Below are positions 51,822-61,229 of a DNA stretch of 64,000 nucleotides, in pieces. The notes beneath the pieces were generated by a model. That model saw nothing but the letters and a program-made list of their open reading frames with translations, was not told the DNA's origin and made no database searches. Numbering within the stretch: the first letter of the stretch is position 1; every line of letters starts with the position of its first letter. The position numbers and the translations under genes were made by a program. The DNA comes from Paenibacillus sp. CC-CFT747 (GTDB lineage Bacteria; Bacillota; Bacilli; Paenibacillales; NBRC-103111). The DNA lies in the NCBI GenBank assembly GCA_030323305.1, contig CP106741.1, forward strand, positions 5,558,501 through 5,622,500, given 5' to 3'.

Positions 51822-52636
51822 TTACCCTTCCTCGGATTGGCGGTATAGGGACGGCCGCCGGTCCTCAAACACCGGAATTTGGCGGCGGATCCCGTCCACC
51901 AGCTCAAGATCCAGCTCGGCGGTCAGGATTTCCTCCGACTCCCCGCCCTCGGCTAGAATTTCACCCCACGGGTCGATAATAAGCGAGTGTCCGAAAAATT
52001 CCGTGGTACCGCTTATCCCTACCCGGTTGCAGGCCACCACATACATTTGATTCTCGATGGCCCGGGCCATGAGCAGGGTACGCCAATGGTGAAGCCTCGG
52101 ATTGGGCCACTCGGCCGGTACGAACAGCACATGGGCTCCCTCCAGTGCCAGTGTCCTCGCGAGCTCCGGGAATCGAATATCGTAGCAGATCATCGCTCCT
52201 GTTTGAACCCCGCCAAGCTCCAATCGTCCTCTTTTGTCCCCGGCCTTAAGGTATTTCTCCTCGTCCATCAGACGAAACAGATGGATCTTCGAATAGTCGG
52301 ACACCAGGCGTCCTTCCCGGTCAAAAGCGTAAATGGTATTATAAACGCCTCCGTCCCTCTTCTCTGCAATGGAACCGGCGATAATGTTTACTTGATGGGT
52401 GCGGCAAAATTCCGCAAAAAAGCTTTTGTCCTCTCCCCGTTCTCGTCGGCGAGCTCCGTTATGCGGTCAAGGGCATAGCCCGTGTTCCACATTTCCGGCA
52501 GGATGAGCACATCCGGCTTAGGCTCCCTTCCAACCGCTTCCTTCAACATCCGTTCCACCGACGCAAAATTGGCGTCCGGATCTCCTATGGCTACATCCAT
52601 TTGAAGAACGCTTACGTTCAGCTTGCTTCTGTCCAT
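51822..52636 (-). CDS. Carbon-nitrogen hydrolase, MtnU/omega-amidase-like
   Basis: Nitrilase-fold amidase of about 271 residues. The catalytic triad is Glu in LILPEMWNTGY, Lys in YSKIHLF and Cys in MICYDIRFPE. It resembles B. subtilis YkrU (MtnU), which hydrolyses the omega-amide made when MtnE uses glutamine as donor. Its divergent neighbour is an MtnE-like aminotransferase, which supports this. One base is missing in the A6 run near 52418 (plus strand), just before ..EFCRTHQ. ATG 52636 follows GAGGAGTG. Confidence 0.82.
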
Positions 52637-52726
52637 GGTTTCACTCCTCATTCCTTCAGCAGGCTTTTTCCGGTACCCGGATGAGCCCTTCCTGCTTTTC
52701 ACTATAAGGAAAGTTTACCGGCAATT

Positions 52727-52761
52727 CAATCCCTGTTGTACCGATCTGAATGCAGGGGTTG
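52727..52761. repeat. Imperfect inverted repeat between the amidase and aminotransferase genes
   Basis: CAATCCCTG (52727-52735) faces CAGGGGTTG (52753-52761), nine bases with one G-T pair. It sits in the shared upstream region and could be an operator. No SAM riboswitch core is visible. Confidence 0.3.
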
Positions 52762-52831
52762 TCCTATACTTGAACACGGAAACATGGTAAATTGGTTTTA
52801 TTGTCATGATGAGAACTGGAGTGAAGACCAA

Positions 52832-54021
52832 ATGAACAGCCGCCTGCCAAAAGGCATCCAAATCACGCCGGCCGACCGGATGAGAGAGCTTCCGGCTCAA
52901 TTTTTGCCAATCTGGTCCGTAAGGCCAATGAACAGACTGCCCTAGGGCATGACGTCATCAACCTGGGCCAAGGAAATCCCGATCAGCCTACCCCAGCCCA
53001 CATTGTCCGCAAGCTTCAAGAGGAAGCAGCCAATCCCCTTTATCACAAATACCCTCCGTTCAGCGGATTCGCGTTCCTAAAGGAAGCCATCGCCCAGCGC
53101 TACAAGGAAGACTACGGGGTAACGCTCGATCCCGAGAAGGAAGTCGCTATTCTGTTCGGCGGCAAAACCGGCCTCGTCGAAATCAGCCAGTGCCTCCTGA
53201 ATCCCGGTGATGTCTGCCTGGTACCGGATCCCGGCTATCCCGATTATTGGTCCGGCGTGGCACTGGCCGGGGCCCGCATGGTCTTTATGCCTTTGCGGAG
53301 CTCTAACGCCTTTCTTCCGGATTATTCGGAGCTAACGCCTCAGGATTTGGACGCCGCCAAGCTGATGTTCATCAATTATCCCAACAATCCTACCGCCGCT
53401 TGCGCCCCTTCTTCCTTCTACGAAGAGACAATCCGGTTCGCGGAACGGAACGGGATCGTGGTGGCAAGCGATTTTGCTTACGGGGCCCTTGGCTTCGAAG
53501 AGAAGCCGATCAGCTTCCTTCAGCATGACGGAGCGAAGGAAGTAGGCGTAGAGTTCTATACCCTGTCCAAAACCTACAACATGGCCGGCTGGCGCGTGGG
53601 CTTTGCTTTAGGTAATCCGGACATCATCCGGGTGATCAATCTTATGCAGGACCACTATTACGTCAGCCTCTTCGGTGGAATTCAGGCGGCCGCCGCAGAA
53701 GCCTTAACCGCCTCCCAGGATTGTGTGGCGGAGCTTCAGGCCTTGTACCGGGGTAGACGGGACGCCCTGTTCAGCGCTCTCCGGGAGATCGGCTGGGAGG
53801 CCACGCCATCCCAGGGCTCCTTCTTCGCCTGGCTGCCCGTCCCGAAAGGCCACACCTCCAGCAGCTTTGCCGATCTTCTCCTTCAGGAGGCCAAAGTGGT
53901 GGCGGCCCCGGGAATCGGCTTCGGCGCCCATGGGGAAGGGTATGTCCGGATGGGCCTGCTTACCTCGGAGGAAAGACTCCGGGAGGCCGTTCAGAGGATT
54001 GGCCGGCTGAATTTGTTTTAA
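52832..54021 (+). CDS. PLP-dependent aminotransferase, MtnE-like
   Basis: Class I aminotransferase of about 397 residues. Family motifs are NLGQGNPDQPTP at the N-terminus, the central NYPNNPTAA, the PLP Asp and Tyr in VVASDFAYG, the Schiff-base Lys in YTLSKTYNMAGWRVGF, and the C-terminal Arg in GEGYVRMGLL. It is closest in feel to YkrV/MtnE of the methionine salvage pathway, though YugH/PatA-like enzymes are alternatives. One base is missing in the T5 run near 52904; adding it gives FFANLVRKAN. ATG 52832 has GGAGTG upstream. Confidence 0.85.
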
Positions 54022-54033
54022 GCTCAACACCAA

Positions 54034-54064
54034 AAACCGCCGAACCGGGTTCGGCGGTTTTTTT
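54034..54064 (+). terminator. Terminator of the aminotransferase gene
   Basis: Twelve-base stem AAACCGCCGAAC/GTTCGGCGGTTT, three-base loop, then four or more T. Confidence 0.85.
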
Positions 54065-54079
54065 CTCATCCTTCGTCGG

Positions 54080-54229
54080 TCAGATTCCGCAGGAACCCGG
54101 GTAGCCGTCGTTCTTTTTCATTTCTTCGAGGTTTTCCTGAATTTCTTTGTCCTCGGGCATTTCCGCCACCAGCTTAACCTCCGCCGGGGCATGAGGCGCT
54201 TGCGGGCGCTTATCGGGCTTTTGGTCCAT
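54080..54229 (-). CDS. Hypothetical 49-residue protein
   Basis: Small, very charged protein: Lys/Pro-rich start (MDQKPDKRPQAPHAPAEVK), a central acidic helix (EDKEIQENLEEMKKN) and a single Cys in the tail DGYPGSCGI. I do not recognise it. The ribosome site is weak (AAGGAAAG at about 13 bases). The good codon pattern and its place before a strong terminator make it plausible. Confidence 0.45.
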   Translation of the reverse strand: MDQKPDKRPQAPHAPAEVKLVAEMPEDKEIQENLEEMKKNDGYPGSCGI

Positions 54230-54298
54230 GCCAACTCACTCGCTTTCCTTAAGGCTAAGTCTAGCTTGCGGCAAGTCCGGCCCGACTATTCCCCTGCC

Positions 54299-55525
54299 TT
54301 AATATCCCCAGATTTCCGTTTCGGTAATGCTGTTCCACAAGTTGATGCTGTTGCCGTGGCCGATGATTCGGACATAGCGGGCGGACGGATTGGCCAGGTC
54401 GTAAGCTTCAAGCCCTACTGTTGTTCCGCTGCTAGCTCCACTGTAGACCGAGGTCCAGGTAGTCCCGTCGTTCGAGACCTTGATATCGAAGGATGCGGTT
54501 CGGGCATCCCCGTTGTACCAGGCCACTTTCACATGATCGACGGTCTTGCTGGCGCCCAGATCCCACTGAATCCACTGTCCGTCTCCATTAGCGGACCAAC
54601 GGGTAGCCAGACTGCCATCCAGTGTATTGGCCGGCACATTGCCGTCGTCGCTGCTAGCCGTAACGTTAGTGGAAGCTCTGGTCAACCGGGAAACATTCAT
54701 GACATTTCCATGGGCGGCAAGCTGAGCTGGGGAGACCTCATAATCATAAACGGCCACTTTGCCAATCGCTCCCTGGAAGAAGGAAGCCAGATCGCGGGTT
54801 CCGATCCTCATCGGGGCCGTGCCGTCCCCAGGGATAATATTGTAGTCGGATAACCGGTCTTGATCCCGGAGAACGCCGTTCTTGTAGATTTTGGTATAGC
54901 CGGTTGTATTGGACGTGCTCGTATTAACGGTATTGATCACAAGGGCATAATGGATCCATTCCCCGACGGTTACGGGATCCTGGAAATACGATCCGGCTCC
55001 GAGGCCGCCGGTCAAATTGAACGAATACCCGCTTATCCGGTTGGGACGGTTCTCCGAATTCGTATAGTTATACATACGGGCCACCCAGGAATGCTGTCCG
55101 GCTTCGCCTTTCCCCATCCAGTGAACATACCCGCTGCCTTCCGAATGGGCAAACTGCAGGACGTCCGGTCTTATCCAAGCTTCAACGGTCAGGATTCCCG
55201 TCCTTGTGACTTCCAGGTAAGGATGATCAGGGATGATGAAGTATTGATTAATGCCATTAAAGACAGGTGCGGTGTCCCCATTGGGCATGATGGCGGAAGA
55301 CGGAGTTCCGGTAAACGAACCGTTTAACCCGTGCCCGGACAAATCTGTCGTCGCTCCAGGGGCAATCGGCCAATAGCCGACGGGATGATCCGCCAGCACC
55401 GCATTGTCATAAGGGGTTGCCGCTAAAGTCGTACCGGGAAGAAACAGGGAAGCCGATAACAAAGCCGAAACCCCCATCATGACGCATGCTTGCTTCCTAA
55501 CCCTTTTCATCACCGCGTTCATCAT
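54299..55525 (-). CDS. Secreted LamG plus F5/8 type C (discoidin) protein
   Basis: Exported protein of 408 residues. A signal peptide (VMMGVSALLSASLFLPGTTLAA) is followed by a concanavalin-like LamG_3 domain (about 50-275; LTVEAWIRPDVLQF, GYTKIYKNGVLRD) and a C-terminal F5/8 type C domain (DGSLATRWSANGDGQWIQWDLG). There is no catalytic domain, so it probably binds glycans or surfaces by itself. AAGGAG precedes the double ATG. Such pairs usually decorate large polysaccharide-degrading enzymes; a free-standing form is less usual. Frame intact. Confidence 0.85.
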   Translation of the reverse strand: MMNAVMKRVRKQACVMMGVSALLSASLFLPGTTLAATPYDNAVLADHPVGYWPIAPGATTDLSGHGLNGSFTGTPSSAIMPNGDTAPVFNGINQYFIIPDHPYLEVTRTGILTVEAWIRPDVLQFAHSEGSGYVHWMGKGEAGQHSWVARMYNYTNSENRPNRISGYSFNLTGGLGAGSYFQDPVTVGEWIHYALVINTVNTSTSNTTGYTKIYKNGVLRDQDRLSDYNIIPGDGTAPMRIGTRDLASFFQGAIGKVAVYDYEVSPAQLAAHGNVMNVSRLTRASTNVTASSDDGNVPANTLDGSLATRWSANGDGQWIQWDLGASKTVDHVKVAWYNGDARTASFDIKVSNDGTTWTSVYSGASSGTTVGLEAYDLANPSARYVRIIGHGNSINLWNSITETEIWGY

Positions 55526-55602
55526 AACTTCTTCACTCCTTCTTGGTTTTTAAACCTTAAAGAGAAGAGGCGACTGAACCTTACCTTCCGACCTGGCAAT
55601 CA

Positions 55603-56564
55603 TCAAAGAAGCTTCTGATAGCGGACATAACGTTTCCAAGGACGGTAGCCGAGCTTTCCATAAAAATCTTCATAGGCCGTCGTATCGATCACAGTCTTGC
55701 GGATGCCCCGCGCATGCAGAAAGTGAATTCCCGCCTGGACGATGGCAAGTCTATAGCCGTATCCCCGAAAACGCTCGTCAATTCCTAGCGGCCCGATACC
55801 GCCGAGCTCTTCTTTAAACAAGGGAGACCAATAAATATTTTGGGCAAGGAGGGGAGAATGCGAATCGTTGATCCGACAGAAGCCAATAATCACCCCTCCC
55901 TCTCAGCGATAACGAATTCTCTCCCCGTACCGCCGAGTTCCCAATAATGAAGCGTCTGATAGGACCATCTCCCCGGAAAACAGCGGGTCAAGAAGGCGTT
56001 TAGCTCTCCGGCGTCCGATTCCTCCGCTAGGCGGAAGGTGACTCCGTTCCCTTCAGGAAGCGGTTCGGGTTCGGCCTTCTCGTCATCCCTATAGAGATCC
56101 ATAACCTCCGCCTGCCGAACGTATCCTCTTCTCTCCAGCCAGAGCATGGTTTCCGGGTTCGTTTCCGGCACGCCTGGAAACATGCGTCGGTGAAAATCGT
56201 TCCCCAGATGTACTTGGCGCACCCCGTTATTCAGAAGAGCATCCTCCGCCAGCTCAAGCAGTAGGTTACCCAGCCCCTGCCGGCGAAACGAACCGGATAC
56301 CAACAGGGAATGAATCCATCCGGATTCCGTTCCGAAATCCAGTCCGTCTCTCTTTTCCCTCCACTGCTTGGAAACGACCAACCCGATGACACGGTTCGAG
56401 TCTTCGTCAATGGCCACTCTTGTTCCCTCTTCGAGCAGATTGGGATCGCCGAGTACGTTTTGAATCATTAAAGCTTCCCGCATGGGAAAAGAGCTTCCCC
56501 ACTCTTCGTTCCACAGCTTAACCAGATCGTCGATCCGATCAGCCGATACCGGCTCGAGTAACAT
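55603..56564 (-). CDS. Double GNAT acetyltransferase
   Basis: Protein of about 320 residues with two GNAT halves. The first has the acetyl-CoA loop SFRRQGLGNLLLELAE. The second has DERFRGYGYRLAIVQAG, where the loop is RGYGYR. One base is missing in the C run at about 55890 (after AEREG), which makes the second half look like a separate gene with an ATG. AAGGAGG precedes ATG 56564. It is 11 bases after the oxidoreductase and may be in its operon. The substrate is unknown. Confidence 0.82.
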
Positions 56565-56575
56565 GTCCTGCCTCC

Positions 56576-57566
56576 TTAAGAAAGGTTCTCTTGGTCGACA
56601 TCTTGTTCTTTCCCTTCTTCACCGGAACGGTACACCGCCTCCACCACCGCTACTACGCTCCGGGAATAAGCCATGGAACATTCCGGCTCTCTTCCCGTAC
56701 GCATACATTCGAGAAGCTCTCGGAATTGAAGGACGAACGGTTCGTCCTGAGGAGGTACTTCCACCTGCCGGTACTCGCCCCCTCGCTAACCCATAGGCCG
56801 GTGCCGGTCTGCAAACGGATCCTTCCGTTTCTCATCACAAGTTCGGTTTCATGGCGGGGGACCCCTGGTAACCCGACTGCACCATAACCGCCGGGATTCC
56901 AGCGGCCGTTTCCAGGAAGGCCATTCCGGCTCCCTCTACATCGCCTCTGTTCATTCCATGATGGACGGAAGCCTTCACTCGGGTCACCGGAGAGCCGGTC
57001 AGCCACTGGATTTTGTCAATCGAGTGGGAGCCCAGGTTGGTCAGAATTCCTCCTCCCGCCTTGCTCTTCTCGAAGAACCATCCGGGCCGGTCCGGCCGGT
57101 CATACGGAACGTGCCGTACCTCCTGAATCATGACCAGCTCTCCCAGTTCCCCGCTGTCGACCAAGTCCTTAGCCGCCAGATTCTCCGCAATATAGTGCTG
57201 CGTATGGCCCACCATGAGTATGGTGCCGCTCTCACGCACAGCCTGGATAATGTCGTCGCATTCCTCCGTGGTAAGGGCCATCGGTTTCTCCAGCAAGATG
57301 TGACAGCCCTGCGCGGCTGCAAACAGAGAAGCTTCTTTGTGCAGAAAATGAGGAAGAGCAATGATGACAAGGTCCGGTCTTTCTTTCTCGATCATGACGC
57401 GGTAATCGGTATAAGCGTTAATCCTGAACTGGGAGGCTAGCTCCGACGCCCTCTCTTCCCGGATTTCGGCTACGGCCACCGGTACCAGCCCTTCTATTTC
57501 CTGCATGGCTTCCAGGTGCCGGACGGCAATGCCGCCTCCTCCCGCTACTACGGCACGGTAAGTCAT
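56576..57566 (-). CDS. Gfo/Idh/MocA-family oxidoreductase
   Basis: NAD(P)-dependent sugar or inositol dehydrogenase type of about 330 residues. The Rossmann start is RAVVAGGGGIAVRHL, with HILLEKPMALT (the conserved EKP) and ILTNLGSHSIDKIQWL (His of the active site). Two bases are missing, near 56862 and near 56787, each in a G run; adding both restores the C-terminal beta-sheet domain through to QDVDQENLS. TTAGGAGG precedes the ATG. It lies just after the sugar ABC transporter genes and probably acts on the imported sugar. Confidence 0.88.
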
Positions 57567-57605
57567 TGTTACGCCTCCTAATGTGTGCCGCAGCGATCCG
57601 GCAGG

Positions 57606-59138
57606 CTATTTTTGCTGGGCTTTTTGAGAACGGTCATGAGCCGTTTTGTAAATTTCCGTGATTTTATCCAGCCCAAGCTTCTTCATCTCTTCCACGTATT
57701 TCGGCCATTCGTCCAAGCTGCGTTCTCCCAGGATGAACTTGGTAATATTCTCATCGCGTTTCTTCGTGATGGTATCTCCAACCGTGGACAGGATCTCCAT
57801 CTCTTCCGGAGTAAACGCAGGACGAGGCTGCTGCTCGCTGTCGTATTGAGGAGCCTGCTTGTAGGCGGTCTGCAGCTCGGGTGAAGACAGCGAAAGATGG
57901 GCATCATAATCGAACAGGATATAAGCGCCATCCGTGGACAATCCCGTTTTCTTCCGGAGGTCGGCTACATCCGCATACTTCTCAATAAATTGTTTCTTCC
58001 CGTTCACCGTCTGATAGGTCGTACCCTCTTTGCCCCAGCTGACCAGGTTCCGTCCTTCTTCGGTATAAAAGAAATCAAAGAACTTCATGACGTCCTTGAT
58101 CTTCTTCGAGGTGGACGACACCATAAAGCCAGCCTCAACATACTGCGTATACGCATTTTTACGCGGCCCTCCGCTCCAACCGGCAGGGGTAGCCATGAAA
58201 GCGAGATTGAACGCCGGATTGTCCTTGCGCAGGGCTGAGTTAAAGAAGTCGATCCGGCCGATATAGTCCACGGTCACGAACGAACGGTCGGTTGACATGA
58301 GATCCTGCCACACCTTGGTATCCACCGAAAGAAAGTCAGGCGGAATCAAGCCCTCTTTGTAAAATTTGTTTAAGTACTCGATCAGCTTCTTGTAATTGTC
58401 CTCGACAGGACCGTAGCGCCAAGTTTTTTGCTCGAAACTGTAGTACATGTCATGCCCGGTCTGGAAGGCGGGGGCAAAATTTCGGATGTACTGAAGACCC
58501 GAACGGAAAGACAAGGGATAGCTCTTAGGGTAGGCTTCTTTGATTTTCTTAAGGGAGGCATACAAATCGTCCCACGTTTGGGGCTCGCTAAGGCCAAGCT
58601 TCTTAAACACATCCTCGCGGTACATCCAGTTCATCCGATTGGTTTCCCCGATCCCCTGATTGGGGAATAAGTACATCTTGCCGTCGGAAGAAAGAGCATT
58701 TTGGGTTTCGGTCGGATGCTCGCTCATCCACTTTTTGAAATTCGGCATATCCTTGGCATAGTCCAAAATATTGACCAAAGCCCCCTGCTGGCCGTATTTG
58801 TCGGCAAGCCCTTTGCTGAGGGTAAACATAAGATCCGGCAAATTACCGGAAGCTACCGTCACGCTTAGCGCATCCTCAATTTTACCGGACGGGACTTGAA
58901 CATCCAGGGTTACCCCCGTCTTTTCCTTGAACAGCTTCCATACCAAAGCATCTTTGTTGTACGGCCAACTCGGGTGGGAGTTATCCAGAAACGTGAACGT
59001 CTGCTCCTTAACTGCAGTCGCTCCCTCTCCCCCTGGCGTTGGGGTAGCCGCTGCGCTGTCATCTCCCTTGCTGGAACACCCGGCAAACGTGGTTACGATC
59101 ATCCCTGCTGCGATAAACATCGGCAATCCTTTTCTCAT
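57606..59138 (-). CDS. Extracellular sugar-binding lipoprotein of an ABC transporter
   Basis: Family 1 solute-binding protein of 510 residues, the LipO/YtcQ type common in Paenibacillus. The lipobox is VTTFAGC, followed by a Ser/Pro linker (SAAATPTPGGEG) and a mature domain that starts FTFLDNSHPSWPYNKDALVW. It catches oligosaccharides outside the cell for the two permeases encoded upstream. No ATPase is in the cluster, so a shared MsmX-type ATPase is expected. GGGAGAATGAGG precedes the ATG. Frame intact. Confidence 0.92.
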   Translation of the reverse strand: MRKGLPMFIAAGMIVTTFAGCSSKGDDSAAATPTPGGEGATAVKEQTFTFLDNSHPSWPYNKDALVWKLFKEKTGVTLDVQVPSGKIEDALSVTVASGNLPDLMFTLSKGLADKYGQQGALVNILDYAKDMPNFKKWMSEHPTETQNALSSDGKMYLFPNQGIGETNRMNWMYREDVFKKLGLSEPQTWDDLYASLKKIKEAYPKSYPLSFRSGLQYIRNFAPAFQTGHDMYYSFEQKTWRYGPVEDNYKKLIEYLNKFYKEGLIPPDFLSVDTKVWQDLMSTDRSFVTVDYIGRIDFFNSALRKDNPAFNLAFMATPAGWSGGPRKNAYTQYVEAGFMVSSTSKKIKDVMKFFDFFYTEEGRNLVSWGKEGTTYQTVNGKKQFIEKYADVADLRKKTGLSTDGAYILFDYDAHLSLSSPELQTAYKQAPQYDSEQQPRPAFTPEEMEILSTVGDTITKKRDENITKFILGERSLDEWPKYVEEMKKLGLDKITEIYKTAHDRSQKAQQK

Positions 59139-59193
59139 GACCTCATTCTCCCTTTATATGGTATGTCTAACGGATACCTATATCAAGCGCTTA

Positions 59194-60058
59194 CTAGCCT
59201 TTCACAGAGCCGATCATGGCGCCTTTAACGAAATATTTTTGAAGGAATGGATAAACCAGTAGAATCGGCAGGGTGGATACCACAATCGTAGCAAACTTAA
59301 GCGAATCGTCTACCACCAGGTTATCCCCTCCTACACTGGAAACGTCGGAAGAAGTAATCTGGCCCTGCAGGACAATATTACGGAGAACCACTTGAAGCGG
59401 GAACCTATCTTGATCGCGTAAATACAGGAGGGCGGAAGTAAAGTTGTTCCATATGCCAACCGCGTAGAAAAGGCCGATGGTCGCCAGAACCGCTGTGGAT
59501 AGAGGGAGTACCAGCCGAAAAAAATTCCAATGTCGTTGAGCCCATCCAGTTTGCCCGATTCCTCTATCTCCTTAGGCATCGCGCTGAAGAAGGTCCTCAT
59601 GACGATCAAATTCCACGTGCTTATGGCAGTTGGCAGGACCATGGCCCAAATCGTATCGATCAAACCATAGCTTTTGACGACGAGAAAGGTAGGAATCATT
59701 CCCCCGCTGAAGAACATGGTGAAGACAATCAGGAGCGTGAAGGTTTTGTGCAGGGGCATCTCTTTTTGGAGATAGCGAAAGCACCGGCTGACGTGATGAG
59801 CAGAGAAACCGTGGTTCCCAGGGCGACATAGAGGATCGTGTTCAAATAACTCGTGGTGATCCGGGGATCATTCAGGACCAAGCGGTACATTTTGAGATTA
59901 AAGCCTTTCGGCCAAAGACTGACTTCCCCTTTCAGGACATAGACGTCCTTGCTTAAGGAAACGGCAATCATATACACAAAAGGCAGAAGAGTCGCGGCCA
60001 CGACACCGAGCAGCAAAATTCCAATGATAATATCGGTCGCATTCCATCTGGCTTTCAT
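59194..60058 (-). CDS. Sugar ABC transporter permease (YtcP/LplC type)
   Basis: Second permease, about 290 residues, six helices. The first helix is IIIGILLLGVVAATLLPFVYM, and the EAA loop is near AMPKEIEESGKLDGLNDIGIFF. Two bases are missing, near 59767 (after SKK) and near 59520 (after GIFF). With both restored the protein ends LQKYFVKGAMIGSVKG, the family's usual tail. AAAGGAGGAG precedes ATG 60058. It starts 12 bases after the first permease. Confidence 0.9.
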
Positions 60059-60070
60059 CTTGCTCCTCCT

Positions 60071-61069
60071 TTACCACAAACTGGTATCCCCGACTTTTCG
60101 GCTTATCCAATTGGCGGAATAGATAAACACCAGGCTGACGATCCCCGTAAATAAATCGATGGCCGTCGCGTAGCTGTAGTTGCCCTGGCCGATCCCTGTC
60201 CGGTACACATAGGTACTGATGATATCCGCCGTTTCATAAACGGCCGGGTTATACAGCAGGAACACCTTCTCGAACCCGATATCCAGAACGTGACCAACGT
60301 TAAGAATAAGAAGAATGACGATGGCCGGTGTGATGCCGGGAAGAGTAACATGAACGATTTTCTTCCACCTGCCCGCCCCGTCCATTTCACTGGCCTCATA
60401 CAGCTGGGGATCAATGGAGGTCAGGGCGGCCAAGTAGATAATGGTTTCCCAGCCGACATGCTGCCAAATTTCCGAGAGCACATACACCGGGCGGAACAAG
60501 TCAGGCTTGACCATAAAATTGATCGGATCGAGTCCGAAGGCTTGGAGCATGTGATTAACCACTCCACTGGACGGCGAGAGAAAGAGGATGACCATGCCCG
60601 CCACCACCACATTGGAGATGAAATGAGGCAGGTAACTGACCGTCTGAACGAATCGTTTAAAGAAAGCATTCTTCACTTCATTCATCAGAATGGCCAGAAC
60701 AATGGGAGCCGGAAAGCCGAAAACCAGCTTATACAGCCCAAGCAGGAAAGTGTTTTTAATCAAGAGGAAAGAATCGGGATTGTTAAGAAACAAGCGGTAA
60801 TATTTGAGTCCCACCCAATCGCTTGCCCATATCCCTTTAAACAAGTTGTAATTCTTGAAGGAAATCATAAGGCCGAACATGGGAGCATACTTGAACATCA
60901 GATAGTAAAGAAGGGTTGGCAGGAAGAGCAGAAGCAGGTATTTGCCTTTGTTCCATCTTTGAAGAGGGGAAGACCGTACCGAGCGTTTGACGGCTGAGGA
61001 TACGGAGGGCTGGGCGGCCGCGGTTATTTCATTCAAGGGCATAACCTCCGTTGCTTGAGATGTGGTCAT
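60071..61069 (-). CDS. Sugar ABC transporter permease (LplB type)
   Basis: First permease of about 330 residues with six helices (YLLLLFLPTLLYYLMFKYAP first) and the EAA motif LYEASEMDGAGRWKKIVHVTLPGI. The N-terminal 30 residues are variable. The start is uncertain: ATG 61069 has no clear ribosome site, while a TTG about 11 codons later sits eight bases after GGAGG. It is divergent from the AraC-type regulator, which likely controls it. Frame intact. Confidence 0.92.
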   Translation of the reverse strand: MTTSQATEVMPLNEITAAAQPSVSSAVKRSVRSSPLQRWNKGKYLLLLFLPTLLYYLMFKYAPMFGLMISFKNYNLFKGIWASDWVGLKYYRLFLNNPDSFLLIKNTFLLGLYKLVFGFPAPIVLAILMNEVKNAFFKRFVQTVSYLPHFISNVVVAGMVILFLSPSSGVVNHMLQAFGLDPINFMVKPDLFRPVYVLSEIWQHVGWETIIYLAALTSIDPQLYEASEMDGAGRWKKIVHVTLPGITPAIVILLILNVGHVLDIGFEKVFLLYNPAVYETADIISTYVYRTGIGQGNYSYATAIDLFTGIVSLVFIYSANWISRKVGDTSLW

Positions 61070-61229
61070 CTTAGCATGGCGAAGTTCGTCAAAGCTACGG
61101 TGAGTCCTTCGGAAGCTTTGCTTATTTTCGAAAACCTATAAAAAGGAGAAGAATCGATAAAAGTAAGAAGAGCCCTTTTCTTCCTGCATGGTATACTTAA
61201 GCTACCTATGCTAATGGGAAGGGGCTTCT

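Noticed and set aside
55603..56564. Two separate overlapping GNAT genes
   Set aside because: One missing base in a G run explains the split; the second part has no ribosome site of its own.
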